Source of the DNA: Histidinibacterium aquaticum
Lineage (GTDB): Bacteria > Pseudomonadota > Alphaproteobacteria > Rhodobacterales > Rhodobacteraceae
NCBI RefSeq assembly: GCF_008710275.1
Contig: NZ_VYQE01000002.1
Location: 62,001 to 126,000 of the forward strand
DNA: 64,000 nucleotides
Reading direction: 5' to 3'
The position numbers and the translations under genes are program-made. Below, in pieces: positions 25,958-35,879 of this stretch. Numbering within the stretch: the first letter of the stretch is position 1; every line of letters begins with the position of its first letter. A model generated the notes under the pieces. It worked only from the letters and a program-made list of their open reading frames with translations. It had not been told where the DNA came from and ran no database searches.

Positions 25958-27587
25958 CTACCGAGGCTCGATAACTGGAAGAACGCCTTTCACAGCGTCT
26001 GCTATGCCGCTCGAGCTATTTGCCGAAACAACTCTGATAACCCAAGACTCAAAGGTTTCCCTTCTGGTCCCTTTCAAAACTGACGCCAAGGTTGCGGTGA
26101 TCCCCCTTTTATTGTCGTAAAAGCGCAAAAGTGACTCCAAATCTCTCTGCTCTATGGCAGCCTTGATCTCTCGCGTTCGAGTTTCTACGATCCCAGAAAT
26201 ATCCAGATTTGCAGTGCGAGTATTGTAATCCCGAATAATTTCTTCACTTGTTGTTGAGCCTGAGAAATCGAGCTGCTTCAGCATGCGATCAATACGCCTT
26301 TGGCAATGGCGGGCGACAACCTTGTCAATCTTTTCATCGCTATCGAGTAAGCCGAATATTCCGTTGGAGACATCATCGAGCTATTTCTGTAAGTCGGCCC
26401 CAGTGAAGCCTTCAGATTCGGCAATCGCGGAGCATACAACTGGAAGTGCGATAAGATTCTCGACCTCCGATACAGGAATGATCTTGATTCCCAAGCCTTC
26501 AAAATAAGCCACATCCTCATCGCTGTAGTCATCGCCGTCCACGATGCCGGAACATGTTACCCGGGTCAGACTCGCATTGGCCCGCATTGAAACCACTGAA
26601 TGGATTACTTCGGAGCAAGAAGATTTTGGAACAACTGTCCATTCTGGATAGCATGCGCGGTATATTGCGTAATCAAGGCTACCATGTGTGCCCTCCACAA
26701 AGAGGATGGGGCGCCTGCTACCCAAAATGAGTGTGACCAGCTCTTCTGGAAATCCAGTGTTCTCCGGAATCTCTTCAATCACCCAATGTGGTCGAGGTGA
26801 AAAATCCCGAATCACATATTTCTTTGCGGATCGTGCTGCCGCAAAATCAAGGTCGTGAGTAATATATGAATCCGCAATCCCTTCGAATGGCTTCTATTTC
26901 GTCCCATAGCTTCGCCATTATCGAGCGATGAACGTGAAGCTCTGGTTCATCGACGATCAAGACCGTTCCTTCCGCTGCAACCAGTGCTTGCCCTGTCATG
27001 TAAAAAATGGCCCTCTCCCCATCACTCATCTCTGAGGCAGGGTATGTTTCACCAACGCCACCGGCTGAAACCGTGATGTTATCCCCGGAGATGTGAAGTT
27101 GACGATGAGGAAGAAGTCGGCTCCAGATTTCAAGAAGCTTGTCAAACTTGGTGATCTCGAAGCTGTCTTCGTTATGATCTGCGCCCGGCTTATGCCGATG
27201 ATAGGCTTTCAATGAGGTGTTGGATTGATCGGCAAAAAGCGCTTGGACGAGGTAATCAAAATCATTCAAGAGATGGGTCGCGCTTTTATCGCCCCATCTG
27301 TTGCCACGCCTATTTCTGACGTCAGCATCTCGGCTCGCGCTGCCGGTGTATCCAAACCGCAACCCGGAGAGCGCTTGCCTTTCGCTGATTTTTTGAACCT
27401 CAGGGTTCATCAAAAGTGCTCGATGTGCAGATACCCGGTGTGCCGCATCTTTCAAGCTATCTTCGATATAAACAGTAAGACGAGTTTTTCCACCACCGTT
27501 CGCGCCGACGAATATGACGGTCTCACCCGGGTCGAACTCTACTGAGAGAGCTTCACCTTGGGTTGGGATAGAAATATTGAAAGTCAT
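25958..27587 (-). pseudogene. AAA ATPase-DUF4435 (OLD/PARIS-like) gene, broken twice
   Basis: Three consecutive frames join into one 543-residue protein. Residues 1-240 are a compact ABC-type ATPase: Walker A GANGGGKT at 28-35, signature SDGER at 188-192, Walker B VLIVDEPE at 209-216. The H-loop (ITHDLDF) lies just after a 2-nt deletion in an AT repeat at 26864-26869. The rest is a DUF4435/TOPRIM-like domain (LFVEGTHGSLDYAIY, GIVDGDDYSDED), interrupted by an amber codon at 26381-26383. DUF4435 with an AAA ATPase is the toolkit of the anti-phage PARIS system (AriA/AriB) and OLD-type nucleases. The sequence is clearly more AT-rich than its neighbours, so it was probably acquired and then lost. 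Confidence 0.8.
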
Positions 27588-28149
27588 AGTGCTCTGCGAT
27601 TTTCTATTTTCTGGTGATGCTACCGAGGGCGTGAAGCCTTCACAACCGGCCCCGTTGCCTTTTTATACCGGCGCACCGCTGTTTAACGAGGTCAGTGCCG
27701 CTACGAGGCAACCCAACGACAACCGGCAGCACGAGATCCTCTATTACTGGTCATCCGCGAACATGTAGATCGTGCGGCGATTCACTTCCGCCGTGCGCGT
27801 CTCAGGGTCCGCATACAGCTCGAAGCCGCCTTGCGGCGGTGCAGCGCCAAGCCCGAGTTCGGCGTGGTCTGAATGTCTGCTTCCTACCTGGCAGCTTGGA
27901 TGGCTCACTCATGCGGCGAAGGTAGGCTGTCTGCCCTTTTACGCATGCCCTCGCAGGCGCAGTGGAAACCGAGCGCCCGGAACGAAGGTCCGGAAAGTCC
28001 GCTTTGCCGACCCAGGTTTGAACTCGTACGCTGCTAAGTGTCTTTGTTGGAACTTCGAGAATCTGGAGGGCGCTTAGAGGGTGGGGCCTGGAAAGCGCGT
28101 CGCCTTACAACTCCCGAGTTGTCGATCGCTGCCCTGCGACCTGAATATC
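27588..28149. other. Gene-free relic region
   Basis: No gene I can support. The first 150 bp are AT-rich like the adjoining pseudogene. The remainder returns to GC-rich sequence with short meaningless frames. A thermonuclease fragment follows it. Confidence 0.5.
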
Positions 28150-28248
28150 TGTCGTAGCGACGGCAGGATGATCGGACGTCATGCTCTGCTCAATGGTCGG
28201 GACTTCGTCGAAATCATGATCCTCGGAGGTGTGTGTGGCTGGCATCAG
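28150..28248 (+). pseudogene. Thermonuclease C-terminal fragment
   Basis: The frame reads SDGRMIGRHALLNGRDFVE and then IMILGGVCGWHQ. It aligns with YDRMIGSCRLPDGRDLGE and IMISEGVCDRYR at the end of the thermonuclease at 20080-20586. Upstream sequence has lost similarity. It is a relic of a second copy. Confidence 0.65.
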
Positions 28249-28331
28249 CAATGCCACCTAACGTCTCAAACCTCAGGGCGTCCACCTTATCGGCTCTGAC
28301 TTCGGCTCGACCGGCGGCGTTCCTGTTCGCA

Positions 28332-29228
28332 CTAGAAGAACGAGGTCGCAAAATCGACCTGCTCGGCAATCTGCTCACACAATGCATCGAAAAACGCGTC
28401 GCGGGCGGACTGCCGGTAGACGGCATAGTAGGCGACGGGAGGCAGCTCGGGCTTGGTCGGGATGATCTCGACTCGACCGCTTTCCGTTAGCGTCGACATG
28501 TAGCTCTTGGCTGCAATACAGAGACCCTTCCCGGCGACGACTAGCCCCAATGTGGCATGCTGGCTGTCGATCTTCACCGTTGGTCGGCGCGTCACGTTGT
28601 GCTTCTGAAGCCAAGACGACAGACGCGCAGAAAACCCGGAACGGCTGCCCTGCATGATGATGTCGTAGTCCTTGAGATTGGCGATCGGGATCGGCAGAGG
28701 ATCGGTGATCCGGCCAGGCTTGGAGAAGAGCGCCACCTCAAGGTCAGATATCTTGCGGAAATTCACGGTGCGCGGAAAGTGCATTTCCGGGATCACCACG
28801 ATGTCGAGCTCGTCGTCTTCCACCATCTGCATGAGATCGCGACTGAGCCCAATCGTGATTTCATATTCCAGATCAGGGCTTTGCGAAACTGACTGCTCAA
28901 GAAACGTCGGCAACCAGGTCAAGGAAGACAGTTCGGTCACGCCCATACGAACGGATCGCTTCGAGCCCATGGCATAGCTATCGGTCTCGAGATCGGCGGC
29001 ACGGGACATCAAGTCTTTGGCACGCTCGAAATACTTCTCTCCTGCCTCAGTCAGGCTGGCCCTCCGCTTGGACCGATCGAAGAGGTCTATCCTTGATCCC
29101 GCCTCGAGATCACTGATGCGCTTGGACACCGTCGACTGGGTCAGGTTCAGCCTGCGCGCTGCTTCCTCGAAGGTACCTGCTTCGACGACGGCAACGAATG
29201 CCTCGAGCTGGCCCAATGTGATCCGCAT
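28332..29228 (-). CDS. LysR-family transcriptional regulator
   Basis: 298 residues from ATG 29228; an in-frame GTG nine codons upstream is possible. Winged helix at about residues 1-60 (LGQLEAFVAVVEAGTFEEAARRL, then QSTVSKRISDLEA) and an effector-binding domain typical of carboxylate sensors. It is divergent from the aminotransferase/Tct operon that starts at 29419, with a 190-bp shared promoter region, so it is the likely regulator of that operon in the usual LysR arrangement. Confidence 0.92.
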   Translation of the reverse strand: MRITLGQLEAFVAVVEAGTFEEAARRLNLTQSTVSKRISDLEAGSRIDLFDRSKRRASLTEAGEKYFERAKDLMSRAADLETDSYAMGSKRSVRMGVTELSSLTWLPTFLEQSVSQSPDLEYEITIGLSRDLMQMVEDDELDIVVIPEMHFPRTVNFRKISDLEVALFSKPGRITDPLPIPIANLKDYDIIMQGSRSGFSARLSSWLQKHNVTRRPTVKIDSQHATLGLVVAGKGLCIAAKSYMSTLTESGRVEIIPTKPELPPVAYYAVYRQSARDAFFDALCEQIAEQVDFATSFF

Positions 29229-29418
29229 CTTCCCTCGCTTGGCTTCCCGCCGCACTTAGTCAGGGGCGCAGCCAACCTGTCAACGCACCGCCGGTAGCCT
29301 TCCCATTAATTCCCCTAGGCGATGCTAATTCATCGAAAAAAATCGCTAGAAGTGAACTGTTCGGAGTGCTTGGGTACCCAGAACGCGTCTTCATAGACGG
29401 GAAAGCGGAGACCACGAG

Positions 29419-30627
29419 ATGGAAGAGGCCATTCTCTCAGCGCGGGTCAAGGGCATTCAGCCCTCTCCCAGTGTTGCCGCCCGTGCCCTCGTCTCATCGC
29501 TGAAATCGAAGGGTCATGAGATCATAGGCTTGACTGTCGGTGAGCCCGATTTTGGCACTCCGATGCACGTCGTGGAGGCCGCCATCGTCGGCGCAACCTC
29601 CGGCAAAACCCGCTACACTGCAGGGGCCGGAATAGAGGAACTGCGATCGGCAATCGTCGACAAGTTCGACCGTGAAAACGGTATCAAGTCTGATCTGAAC
29701 ACAGTCACGGTCGGCACCGGCGCCAAGCAGATCATCTTCAACGCCCTGGCGGCGACCGTGAACCCCGGCGACGAGGTCCTGATCCCCGCTCCGTACTGGG
29801 TTAGCTACCCCGACATTGTGAAGCTCTACGGCGGCATCCCGGTCGTTCTGACGGGTGATCCGGATCATGATTTCAAGATCACTGGAGATGATGTCCGTCG
29901 CGCGATCACACCGCGAACGAAATGGCTGCTGCTGAACACGCCGACCAATCCTACCGGTGCCGTCTATACGAGGCAGGAACTGCAGGACATCGCTGAAGCT
30001 CTGCGACCGTACCCTGACATCCTCATCATGACGGATGAGATCTACGAGCACTTCACGTTCGACGGCCGGACCCATGTCTCGTTGGCCTCTCTCGATGACG
30101 AGATCGCCAGCCGCTGCCTGACCGTGAACGGGGTCTCGAAAGCCTTCGCGATGACGGGCTGGCGCTTGGGATACGCGACGGGCCCAGCCCAGATCATAGG
30201 TGCCATCAACAAGGTGACCTCCCAGAGCACGACTTGCGCAAGCTCTATCAGCCAGGTCGCGGCGGTGGCAGCCTTGAACGGATCGAGAGAATTTGTCGAA
30301 GCCATGGTTGAGGTCTTCGAGAGACGGCGTGGCCGTGCATGGACCCAACTCAATGCCATCCCGGGGATCGAGTGTGCCAAGGCAGAAGGTGCCTTCTACC
30401 TCTTCCCTAATATCATGAAATTGCTGGGGTGCTCAGCGCCCAACGGCAAGGACATCGAGAGCGATGTTGCTCTCGCCGAGTATCTAGCTGAGGAGGCCGG
30501 TGTCGCGACAATTGCCGGGACGTCTTTCGGGATGCCCGGATACCTTAGGTGTTCGCTGGCCATCGAAGAAAAAAAGCTAGACGAGGCATGCGCTCGCATC
30601 GCGCGGGCCTGCCACAGACTGTCCTGA
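29419..30627 (+). CDS. Class I pyridoxal-phosphate aminotransferase (aspartate/aromatic type)
   Basis: 402 residues, fold type I, AAT-I alpha subgroup. PLP residues: TGAKQIIF phosphate loop, NTPTNPTG (Asn), DEIYEHF (Asp), Schiff-base Lys in NGVSKAFAMTGWRLGY, and Arg in GYLRCSLA for the substrate alpha-carboxylate. CGGAG lies 8 nt before the ATG. It is the first gene of the Tct cluster (17 bp to the next gene), so it probably transaminates the imported compound or a product of it. Exact amino donor unknown. Confidence 0.93.
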   Translation: MEEAILSARVKGIQPSPSVAARALVSSLKSKGHEIIGLTVGEPDFGTPMHVVEAAIVGATSGKTRYTAGAGIEELRSAIVDKFDRENGIKSDLNTVTVGTGAKQIIFNALAATVNPGDEVLIPAPYWVSYPDIVKLYGGIPVVLTGDPDHDFKITGDDVRRAITPRTKWLLLNTPTNPTGAVYTRQELQDIAEALRPYPDILIMTDEIYEHFTFDGRTHVSLASLDDEIASRCLTVNGVSKAFAMTGWRLGYATGPAQIIGAINKVTSQSTTCASSISQVAAVAALNGSREFVEAMVEVFERRRGRAWTQLNAIPGIECAKAEGAFYLFPNIMKLLGCSAPNGKDIESDVALAEYLAEEAGVATIAGTSFGMPGYLRCSLAIEEKKLDEACARIARACHRLS

Positions 30628-30644
30628 AGCAAGGGAGCTATCCA

Positions 30645-31619
30645 ATGACAGTGACGACCCTTTTCAAGTCCGCGACGGCAACCGCCGCGATCACCCTCTC
30701 GGTGGCAGCTGCGCCCGCGCTCGCGGAATACCCCGAGCGTCCGGTCACCATGATCGTTGCCTGGGGCGCTGGCGGCAGCACCGATACGATGGCCCGCATC
30801 TTTTCCGACTACATCGGCGAGGACCTCGGTCAACGCTTCGTGGTGGAGAACCGTGAAGGTGCAGGCGGCGAGGTCGGCTGGACCGCTCTAGCGAACGCCG
30901 AAGCCGACGGCTACACGATCGGCCTCATCAACTCGCCGTCCTTCGAGTCCAAGGGCATCGTGCGGGATGACGTCGGCTACTCGATGGAAGACATCCGCCC
31001 TCTCGTGAACGTGGTCACCGACCCCGGCGTGATCGCCGTCTCGGCCGACAGCCCCTATGAGACGCTCGATGATTTCGTCGAAGCCGCCAAGGAAAACCCT
31101 GGTGAGCTCTCGGTCTCCCACGAAGGCGTCGGCGGCGATGACCACCTTGCGGCCCTCGACTTCACTGACAAGGCCGGGATCGACGTCAACTTCGTGACCT
31201 TCGACGGCAATGCCGAGGCAACCGCTGCCCTGCAAGGCGGCCACATCGACGCCTTCGAAGGCAACATGAGTGAAGTCGCGAACCAGATCGAGAACGGCAG
31301 CGTTCGAGCTCTCGCCGTCTGGTCCTCCGAGCGCATGGATGCGATCCCGGACGTCCCAACCGGCCAGGAGCAGGGGTATGACGTGATCTCGGCCGCCTCG
31401 CGTGGTCTGGCCGTCCCGGCGGAGCTCTCCGACGAGCAGTACAACACGCTCCTCGAGGCCGCTCGCGGCGTCATCGAGAACGAGGAATTCCGGGCCGAGC
31501 TCGCCGAGCTCAACATGCCGGTGGTTCCGATCTACGGCGAAGACTTCGTCCAGTTCCTCGAGAACAACCGCGACACGCTGCAGAACCTCTGGGAAAAAGA
31601 CCCCTGGATCGAGCAGTAA
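30645..31619 (+). CDS. tctC: Tripartite tricarboxylate transporter substrate-binding protein
   Basis: 324 residues from ATG 30645 (AAGGGAG upstream; an earlier in-frame ATG at 30549 lies in the previous gene). Signal peptide ending PALAE, then the Bug/TctC fold: PVTMIVAWGAGGSTDTMAR at the ligand-binding loop and the second-domain EGVGGDDHLAAL. It captures a carboxylate in the periplasm and passes it to TctAB. Bug proteins bind varied acids (citrate, aspartate, nicotinate, aromatic acids). Confidence 0.94.
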   Translation: MTVTTLFKSATATAAITLSVAAAPALAEYPERPVTMIVAWGAGGSTDTMARIFSDYIGEDLGQRFVVENREGAGGEVGWTALANAEADGYTIGLINSPSFESKGIVRDDVGYSMEDIRPLVNVVTDPGVIAVSADSPYETLDDFVEAAKENPGELSVSHEGVGGDDHLAALDFTDKAGIDVNFVTFDGNAEATAALQGGHIDAFEGNMSEVANQIENGSVRALAVWSSERMDAIPDVPTGQEQGYDVISAASRGLAVPAELSDEQYNTLLEAARGVIENEEFRAELAELNMPVVPIYGEDFVQFLENNRDTLQNLWEKDPWIEQ

Positions 31620-31637
31620 TCTGCGAGGCATGACACC

Positions 31638-32087
31638 GTGTCAGCAAGCAACATAGATCGCTTGGTGGCCGTGGCGCTGATACTTGTCGGCGCCACGGCA
31701 ATCTACCTCTCCCAAGGCTTCCGGGGCGACGCCGGGTTTTTCCCGACCGCCATGGGATGTCTCCTCATCGTGGCCAGCCTGGTCCTGATTGCGCAGACCG
31801 TGCTGCGAAAGAGCGCTCCGGCAGAGCCCGACGACGCCTTCGAGGGCAAGCGCTTCCTGACATGGATAGGGCTCGCACTCCTGCTTTTCATGATTGTCTG
31901 GCAGGTCGATTTCTATCTTGGCGTATTCGGCTTCATCGTCGCGTCCTACCTGATCCTGGCCAAGAAAGGCGTCGTCTTTTCCGTCACACTCGCGGCCATC
32001 TTCACGATCATCCTATTTGTCGGCTTCGACCTTCTGCTGAACGTCCCGACGCCGAGCAGGCTCCAAGCCTTCTTCAACACGTTCTGA
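31638..32087 (+). CDS. tctB: Tripartite tricarboxylate transporter small membrane subunit
   Basis: 149 residues starting at GTG 31638, four hydrophobic helices (for example LVAVALILVGATAIYLSQ and LIVASLVLIAQTVL). It has the DAGFFPTAMG segment typical of TctB. It is 18 bp after tctC and 13 bp before tctA. It forms the inner-membrane complex with TctA. Confidence 0.92.
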   Translation: MSASNIDRLVAVALILVGATAIYLSQGFRGDAGFFPTAMGCLLIVASLVLIAQTVLRKSAPAEPDDAFEGKRFLTWIGLALLLFMIVWQVDFYLGVFGFIVASYLILAKKGVVFSVTLAAIFTIILFVGFDLLLNVPTPSRLQAFFNTF

Positions 32088-32100
32088 CTTCAGAGGACGC

Positions 32101-33627
32101 ATGCAAGATCTCCTGATCGCCCTCGGCAACATCTTCGAGCCAGACTCGCTGTTCGTCCTCATCATCGGGACGCTGGCGGGCATGGTCATCGGTTCGCTGC
32201 CCGGCCTGTCCTCGACGATGGGCGTGGCCCTCGTCATCCCGATCACCTTCAGCATGAGCCCTGAAAACTCGCTCATCCTGTTGGGTGCCGTTTATGTCAG
32301 CTCGGTCTACGGCGGCTCGATCACCGCTATCCTGCTCAGAACACCGGGCACCGATGCCTCGATCGCAACGGCGCTCGATGGCTACCCTCTCGCCCAGCAG
32401 GGACGCGGTGCCGAAGCCGTGGGCATGGCGACGATCGCCTCACTGATCGGGGGTATCTTCAGTACCATTCTGCTGATCGCCGTCGCTCCTCCGCTTTCCA
32501 GGATCGCGCTCTCGTTCGGGCCCGTAGATTACGCCGTCCTCGCCGTCTTCGGCATGGTGACCATCATCGGGGTCGTCTCGAGCAACCCGATCAAGGGGGC
32601 CGTCTCGGCTGCAGCTGGTCTACTCCTGGCAACTATCGGGATGGACAACTTCACCGCTACCCAGCGGTTCACCTTCGGTGAAAGCTCACTCTTCGACGGC
32701 GTTCCGCTGCTCCCGGCCCTGATTGGTCTCTTCTCGATTTCCCAGGCGATCGCACTCAGCGTGCCAAAGAGCGCCAGTATCCTGTCAGAAACAGCCGACA
32801 TCAGCCATGGACGCCCGTACCCGAGTGTCGAGCTCATCCGGAAATGCCTGCGCACGATCATGAAATCGTCCATCATCGGCTCAGCCATCGGTGTGCTTCC
32901 CGGTGCAGGCACGAGCATCGCCGCCTTCATCTCCTATAATGAGGCGCGCCGCTCATCGAAGACGCCCGAGAACTTCGGCAAGGGCGAGATCGAGGGTGTG
33001 GCGGCCAGCGAGGCCGCGAACAACGCGGTCACCGGCGGCACGCTTGTTCCGACCCTGACCCTTGGCATTCCCGGGAACGCGGTGACGGCGGTCTTTGTCG
33101 GCGGCCTGACAATCCACGGCATGGCACCGGGTCCCCGGCTCTTCACCGACTTCGCCGATGTCACCTACACGCTGATCCTCTCGCTTTTCCTGGCAAACCT
33201 GATGTTTGCCATCATCGGGCTCGGCGTTGGTCGGTACCTTGTCTACGTCACGCGCATTCCGGGTTCGGTCCTGGGGCCGCTGGTTCTGGCCTTCAGCTTC
33301 ATCGGCACCTACGCGCTACGCAACAACCTCTTCGATGTCGGTCTCGCACTCTGTTTCGGGATACTCGGCTACTTCATGGAGCGCCGGAACTACCCTGCTG
33401 CCCCTCTCGTGATCGCGCTTATCCTTGGTCCGATCTTCGAAGTGAACTTCCGCAGGGCCATGCAGATCTCCTCGTGGGACCTAACGATCTTCTTCGATCG
33501 CCCTCTGACGATTTTCCTGATGGTCCTAGTGGTCGCCGCAGTCGCTCTTCCGGTTTGGCAGCACCGCAAAGCCAAGCGGGCAATCGCGGAGTCCATCGGC
33601 AATGAAAGTGCCACGGAGAAATCATGA
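32101..33627 (+). CDS. tctA: Tripartite tricarboxylate transporter large membrane subunit
   Basis: 508 residues with about 11-12 helices. Conserved family motifs: GSLPGLSSTMGVALVIP near residue 28, YGGSITAILLRTPGTDAS, and GVLPGAGTSIAAFISYN with EGVAASEAANNAVTGGTLVPTL in the second half. It is the transport channel of the Tct system, driven by the ion gradient. GAGG upstream of the ATG. Its stop overlaps the start of the RraA-like gene by 4 nt. Confidence 0.95.
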   Translation: MQDLLIALGNIFEPDSLFVLIIGTLAGMVIGSLPGLSSTMGVALVIPITFSMSPENSLILLGAVYVSSVYGGSITAILLRTPGTDASIATALDGYPLAQQGRGAEAVGMATIASLIGGIFSTILLIAVAPPLSRIALSFGPVDYAVLAVFGMVTIIGVVSSNPIKGAVSAAAGLLLATIGMDNFTATQRFTFGESSLFDGVPLLPALIGLFSISQAIALSVPKSASILSETADISHGRPYPSVELIRKCLRTIMKSSIIGSAIGVLPGAGTSIAAFISYNEARRSSKTPENFGKGEIEGVAASEAANNAVTGGTLVPTLTLGIPGNAVTAVFVGGLTIHGMAPGPRLFTDFADVTYTLILSLFLANLMFAIIGLGVGRYLVYVTRIPGSVLGPLVLAFSFIGTYALRNNLFDVGLALCFGILGYFMERRNYPAAPLVIALILGPIFEVNFRRAMQISSWDLTIFFDRPLTIFLMVLVVAAVALPVWQHRKAKRAIAESIGNESATEKS

Positions 33628-34298
33628 GTATCGGGTTCAGAGTTTGTACACGCCGGAGCAAGGTCGACGACGCTTGGGTCCAGAAGTTCCGCGACCTCCC
33701 AGTGGCCAACATCAGCGATGTCATGTCGAGGGTGATTGGTGCTGATCTTCTGCCCATGCACGGTGACGGACACGGCCTCGTCGGTGCCGCACTCACGGTC
33801 CGAACGCGTCCTGGTGACAATCTCATGGTTCACAAGGCACTCGATATGGCCGAACCCGGAGATCTCATCGTGGTCGATGCCGGTGGCGAAACCAAGAACG
33901 CGATCATCGGAGAGCTGATGGTCGCCCATGGGCTGCGACGTGGCATTGCCGGGTTCGTAATCGATGGAGCGATCAGAGACGTCGGAACCATCCGCACGAT
34001 GGGACTTCCCGTGCACGCCCGTTCTGTCAGCCATCGCGGGCCATACAAGGACGGGCCGGGCGAAGTGAACGTGCCGATCTCCGTCGGTGGCATGGTCGTG
34101 CATCCCGGCGATCTGATCGTGGGGGACGACGATGGGATCGTCGCCATCCCGCAGGGCGATGCCGCGACGATCCACGCACTGGCCAGCCGCAAGCAGGCGG
34201 CCGAACAGAAACAGATGGAAGAGACCAAATCCGGGACGCTCGACCGCAGCTGGGTCGATCGCGCCCTGACGGCCGGGTCCTGCGAGTTCGTGGACTAG
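33624..34298 (+). CDS. RraA-like protein (putative aldolase/demethylmenaquinone methyltransferase fold)
   Basis: 224 residues. Family signature HGLRRGIAGFVIDGAIRDVGTI (Gly-rich loop plus the Arg-Asp pair that binds metal and pyruvate in HMG/CHA aldolases), then GLPVHARSVS and the HPGDLIVGDDDGIVAIP block. Within the family, RraA itself inhibits RNase E, while others cleave 4-hydroxy-4-methyl-2-oxoglutarate-type acids. Its place in a carboxylate-uptake operon favours the aldolase role. ATGA overlap with tctA implies coupled translation. Confidence 0.9.
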   Translation: MSIGFRVCTRRSKVDDAWVQKFRDLPVANISDVMSRVIGADLLPMHGDGHGLVGAALTVRTRPGDNLMVHKALDMAEPGDLIVVDAGGETKNAIIGELMVAHGLRRGIAGFVIDGAIRDVGTIRTMGLPVHARSVSHRGPYKDGPGEVNVPISVGGMVVHPGDLIVGDDDGIVAIPQGDAATIHALASRKQAAEQKQMEETKSGTLDRSWVDRALTAGSCEFVD

Positions 34299-34317
34299 CT
34301 TGGCCCCACCACAAGCC

Positions 34318-34333
34318 GCCCCGAATGCGGGGC
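34318..34333 (+). terminator. Short GC hairpin in the Tct operon
   Basis: GCCCCG (34318-34323) pairs with CGGGGC (34328-34333) around a 4-nt loop, between the RraA-like gene and the next gene 80 bp on. No T-run follows. It could be an attenuator or RNA-processing site. Confidence 0.3.
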
Positions 34334-34412
34334 CGAACAACACCAGCCTGCCGTCATCAGCGAGCAGGACGCCATCGGCGCAGCCGACAGGCACCCTAGA
34401 AAGGATGATCTC

Positions 34413-35663
34413 ATGATCCAAGAAAAACCCGAGCTCATCGAAGCCATCCGTAGTCGCTTCGCCCATGTCGACACCTGCCCGTTCCAGGGGCCCCGTATCT
34501 TCTTCGAGAACGCCGGTGGCGCGCTGACATTGAAATCCGTCGGCGAGACATCCGCCTACTACGCGACGATCCCCGACAACCAGGGGCGGGCCAACCCTGC
34601 AGGCCAGGGCCTCGTGGACGTGATCAAAAAGGCCAAGGCCGATCTTGCCGAATTCACGAATTCTAGCTCGGGCCAGTTCATCGTTGGCGAGAGTGGGACA
34701 GAGCTGCTCTTCCGCATGATCCGGACTGCCTGCGTCAACGTCCCGAAGGGCAGCAAGATTATCGGTACGACGATCGAGCATCCGGCAAGCCGCAGCGCCG
34801 CCCACCGCTGGGCCGAGGTTATGGAACTCAATTACGTCAGTGTGCCGCACGACAACGAGGCCGGGATCGTTACAGCCGAGGCCTATGCCGAGAAGATGAC
34901 CCCGGAAGTTTCGGTGGCCACCATCCTACACGGTTCGCCAGTGACCGGCATGGGCATGGACATCGCCAAGATCGTCAAAGCGATACGCAAGGTTTCCCCG
35001 GACTGCTTCATCATCGTCGATGGCATCCAGCACGCCGCCCACGGCCAGATCGATCTCGATGCATACGATGTCGATGGCTATGCAATCTCGCCGTACAAAG
35101 TCTTCTCTCGCCACGGCTACGGTGTTGCCTGGTTGTCCGATCGTCTGAGCAAGCTGCCTCACGAACAGCTGATGGGCGCGCCTGAAACGGCATGGGAGTT
35201 CGGCACGCGTGACGCCGGGGCCTACGCCACCATGTCGGATGTCGTGTCCTACTTCGACTGGCTTGGAGGCGAAGTCTCCGATGCTCCGGGCCGCCGGGGA
35301 CGCATCGAGGCCGCCGGTCGTGCGGTCCATGAATATGAGATGCACCTTACAACCCGCGCTATCCATGGGACGGGCAACCTTCCGGGTCTCGCGGACATGC
35401 CCCATGTCGAGATCATCGGTGGCGCTGACAACCCTGCCCGCGAGGGACTGGTTTCCTTCACGGTCAGGGGGATGACCTCTCCGGAGGTCGTGGAGACTCT
35501 CAACGGGCAGGGCATCCGGACCCATTCCCGGAAAGCGGACCACTTCAGCGGCAATGTCTTGAAGCCCCTGGGCCTGGAAGACTGCGTCCGTATCTCGATG
35601 TGCCATTATAACACCGAGCAGGAAGTCGCGAAGCTCCTGGCGGCTGTGAACGAAATGGCATGA
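34413..35663 (+). CDS. Class V aminotransferase-fold protein (cysteine desulfurase-like)
   Basis: 416 residues, PLP fold type I. FFENAGGALTLKSV near the N-terminus, GESGTELLFRMIR (phosphate loop), IVDGIQHAAHG (Asp and His that stack on and bind PLP), and Schiff-base Lys in AISPYKVFSRHGYG. The usual catalytic Cys loop of sulfur-mobilising enzymes is not evident, so it may be an epimerase, lyase or aminotransferase instead. AAGGA 7 nt upstream. Last gene of the Tct cluster. A second class V protein lies at 39616 (its VYKTYGPHHAALYG differs). Confidence 0.87.
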   Translation: MIQEKPELIEAIRSRFAHVDTCPFQGPRIFFENAGGALTLKSVGETSAYYATIPDNQGRANPAGQGLVDVIKKAKADLAEFTNSSSGQFIVGESGTELLFRMIRTACVNVPKGSKIIGTTIEHPASRSAAHRWAEVMELNYVSVPHDNEAGIVTAEAYAEKMTPEVSVATILHGSPVTGMGMDIAKIVKAIRKVSPDCFIIVDGIQHAAHGQIDLDAYDVDGYAISPYKVFSRHGYGVAWLSDRLSKLPHEQLMGAPETAWEFGTRDAGAYATMSDVVSYFDWLGGEVSDAPGRRGRIEAAGRAVHEYEMHLTTRAIHGTGNLPGLADMPHVEIIGGADNPAREGLVSFTVRGMTSPEVVETLNGQGIRTHSRKADHFSGNVLKPLGLEDCVRISMCHYNTEQEVAKLLAAVNEMA

Positions 35664-35879
35664 GCAAGCTAGGGTGCAATTGGTCTAGTGTCCGTCGAGC
35701 TGAACTCCATACTCTTCAACCCTGGACCCGAGCCTGACGGACGTGTGGCGTGAGGCCCTTGGAGCCCATCCATTCTGGGCTGCTGTAGCAGCAATCGCCT
35801 TGTCGTCTCGCCGACAACTGATTGGGAGCGACGCCATCGTGAGGTGCTCCCCGATCCTTGGACAGGATCTGCCGTTTTC

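Noticed and set aside
33390-34850. 486-codon minus-strand frame opposite tctA, RraA-like and class V genes
   Set aside because: Spans parts of three clear plus-strand genes and has no family features.
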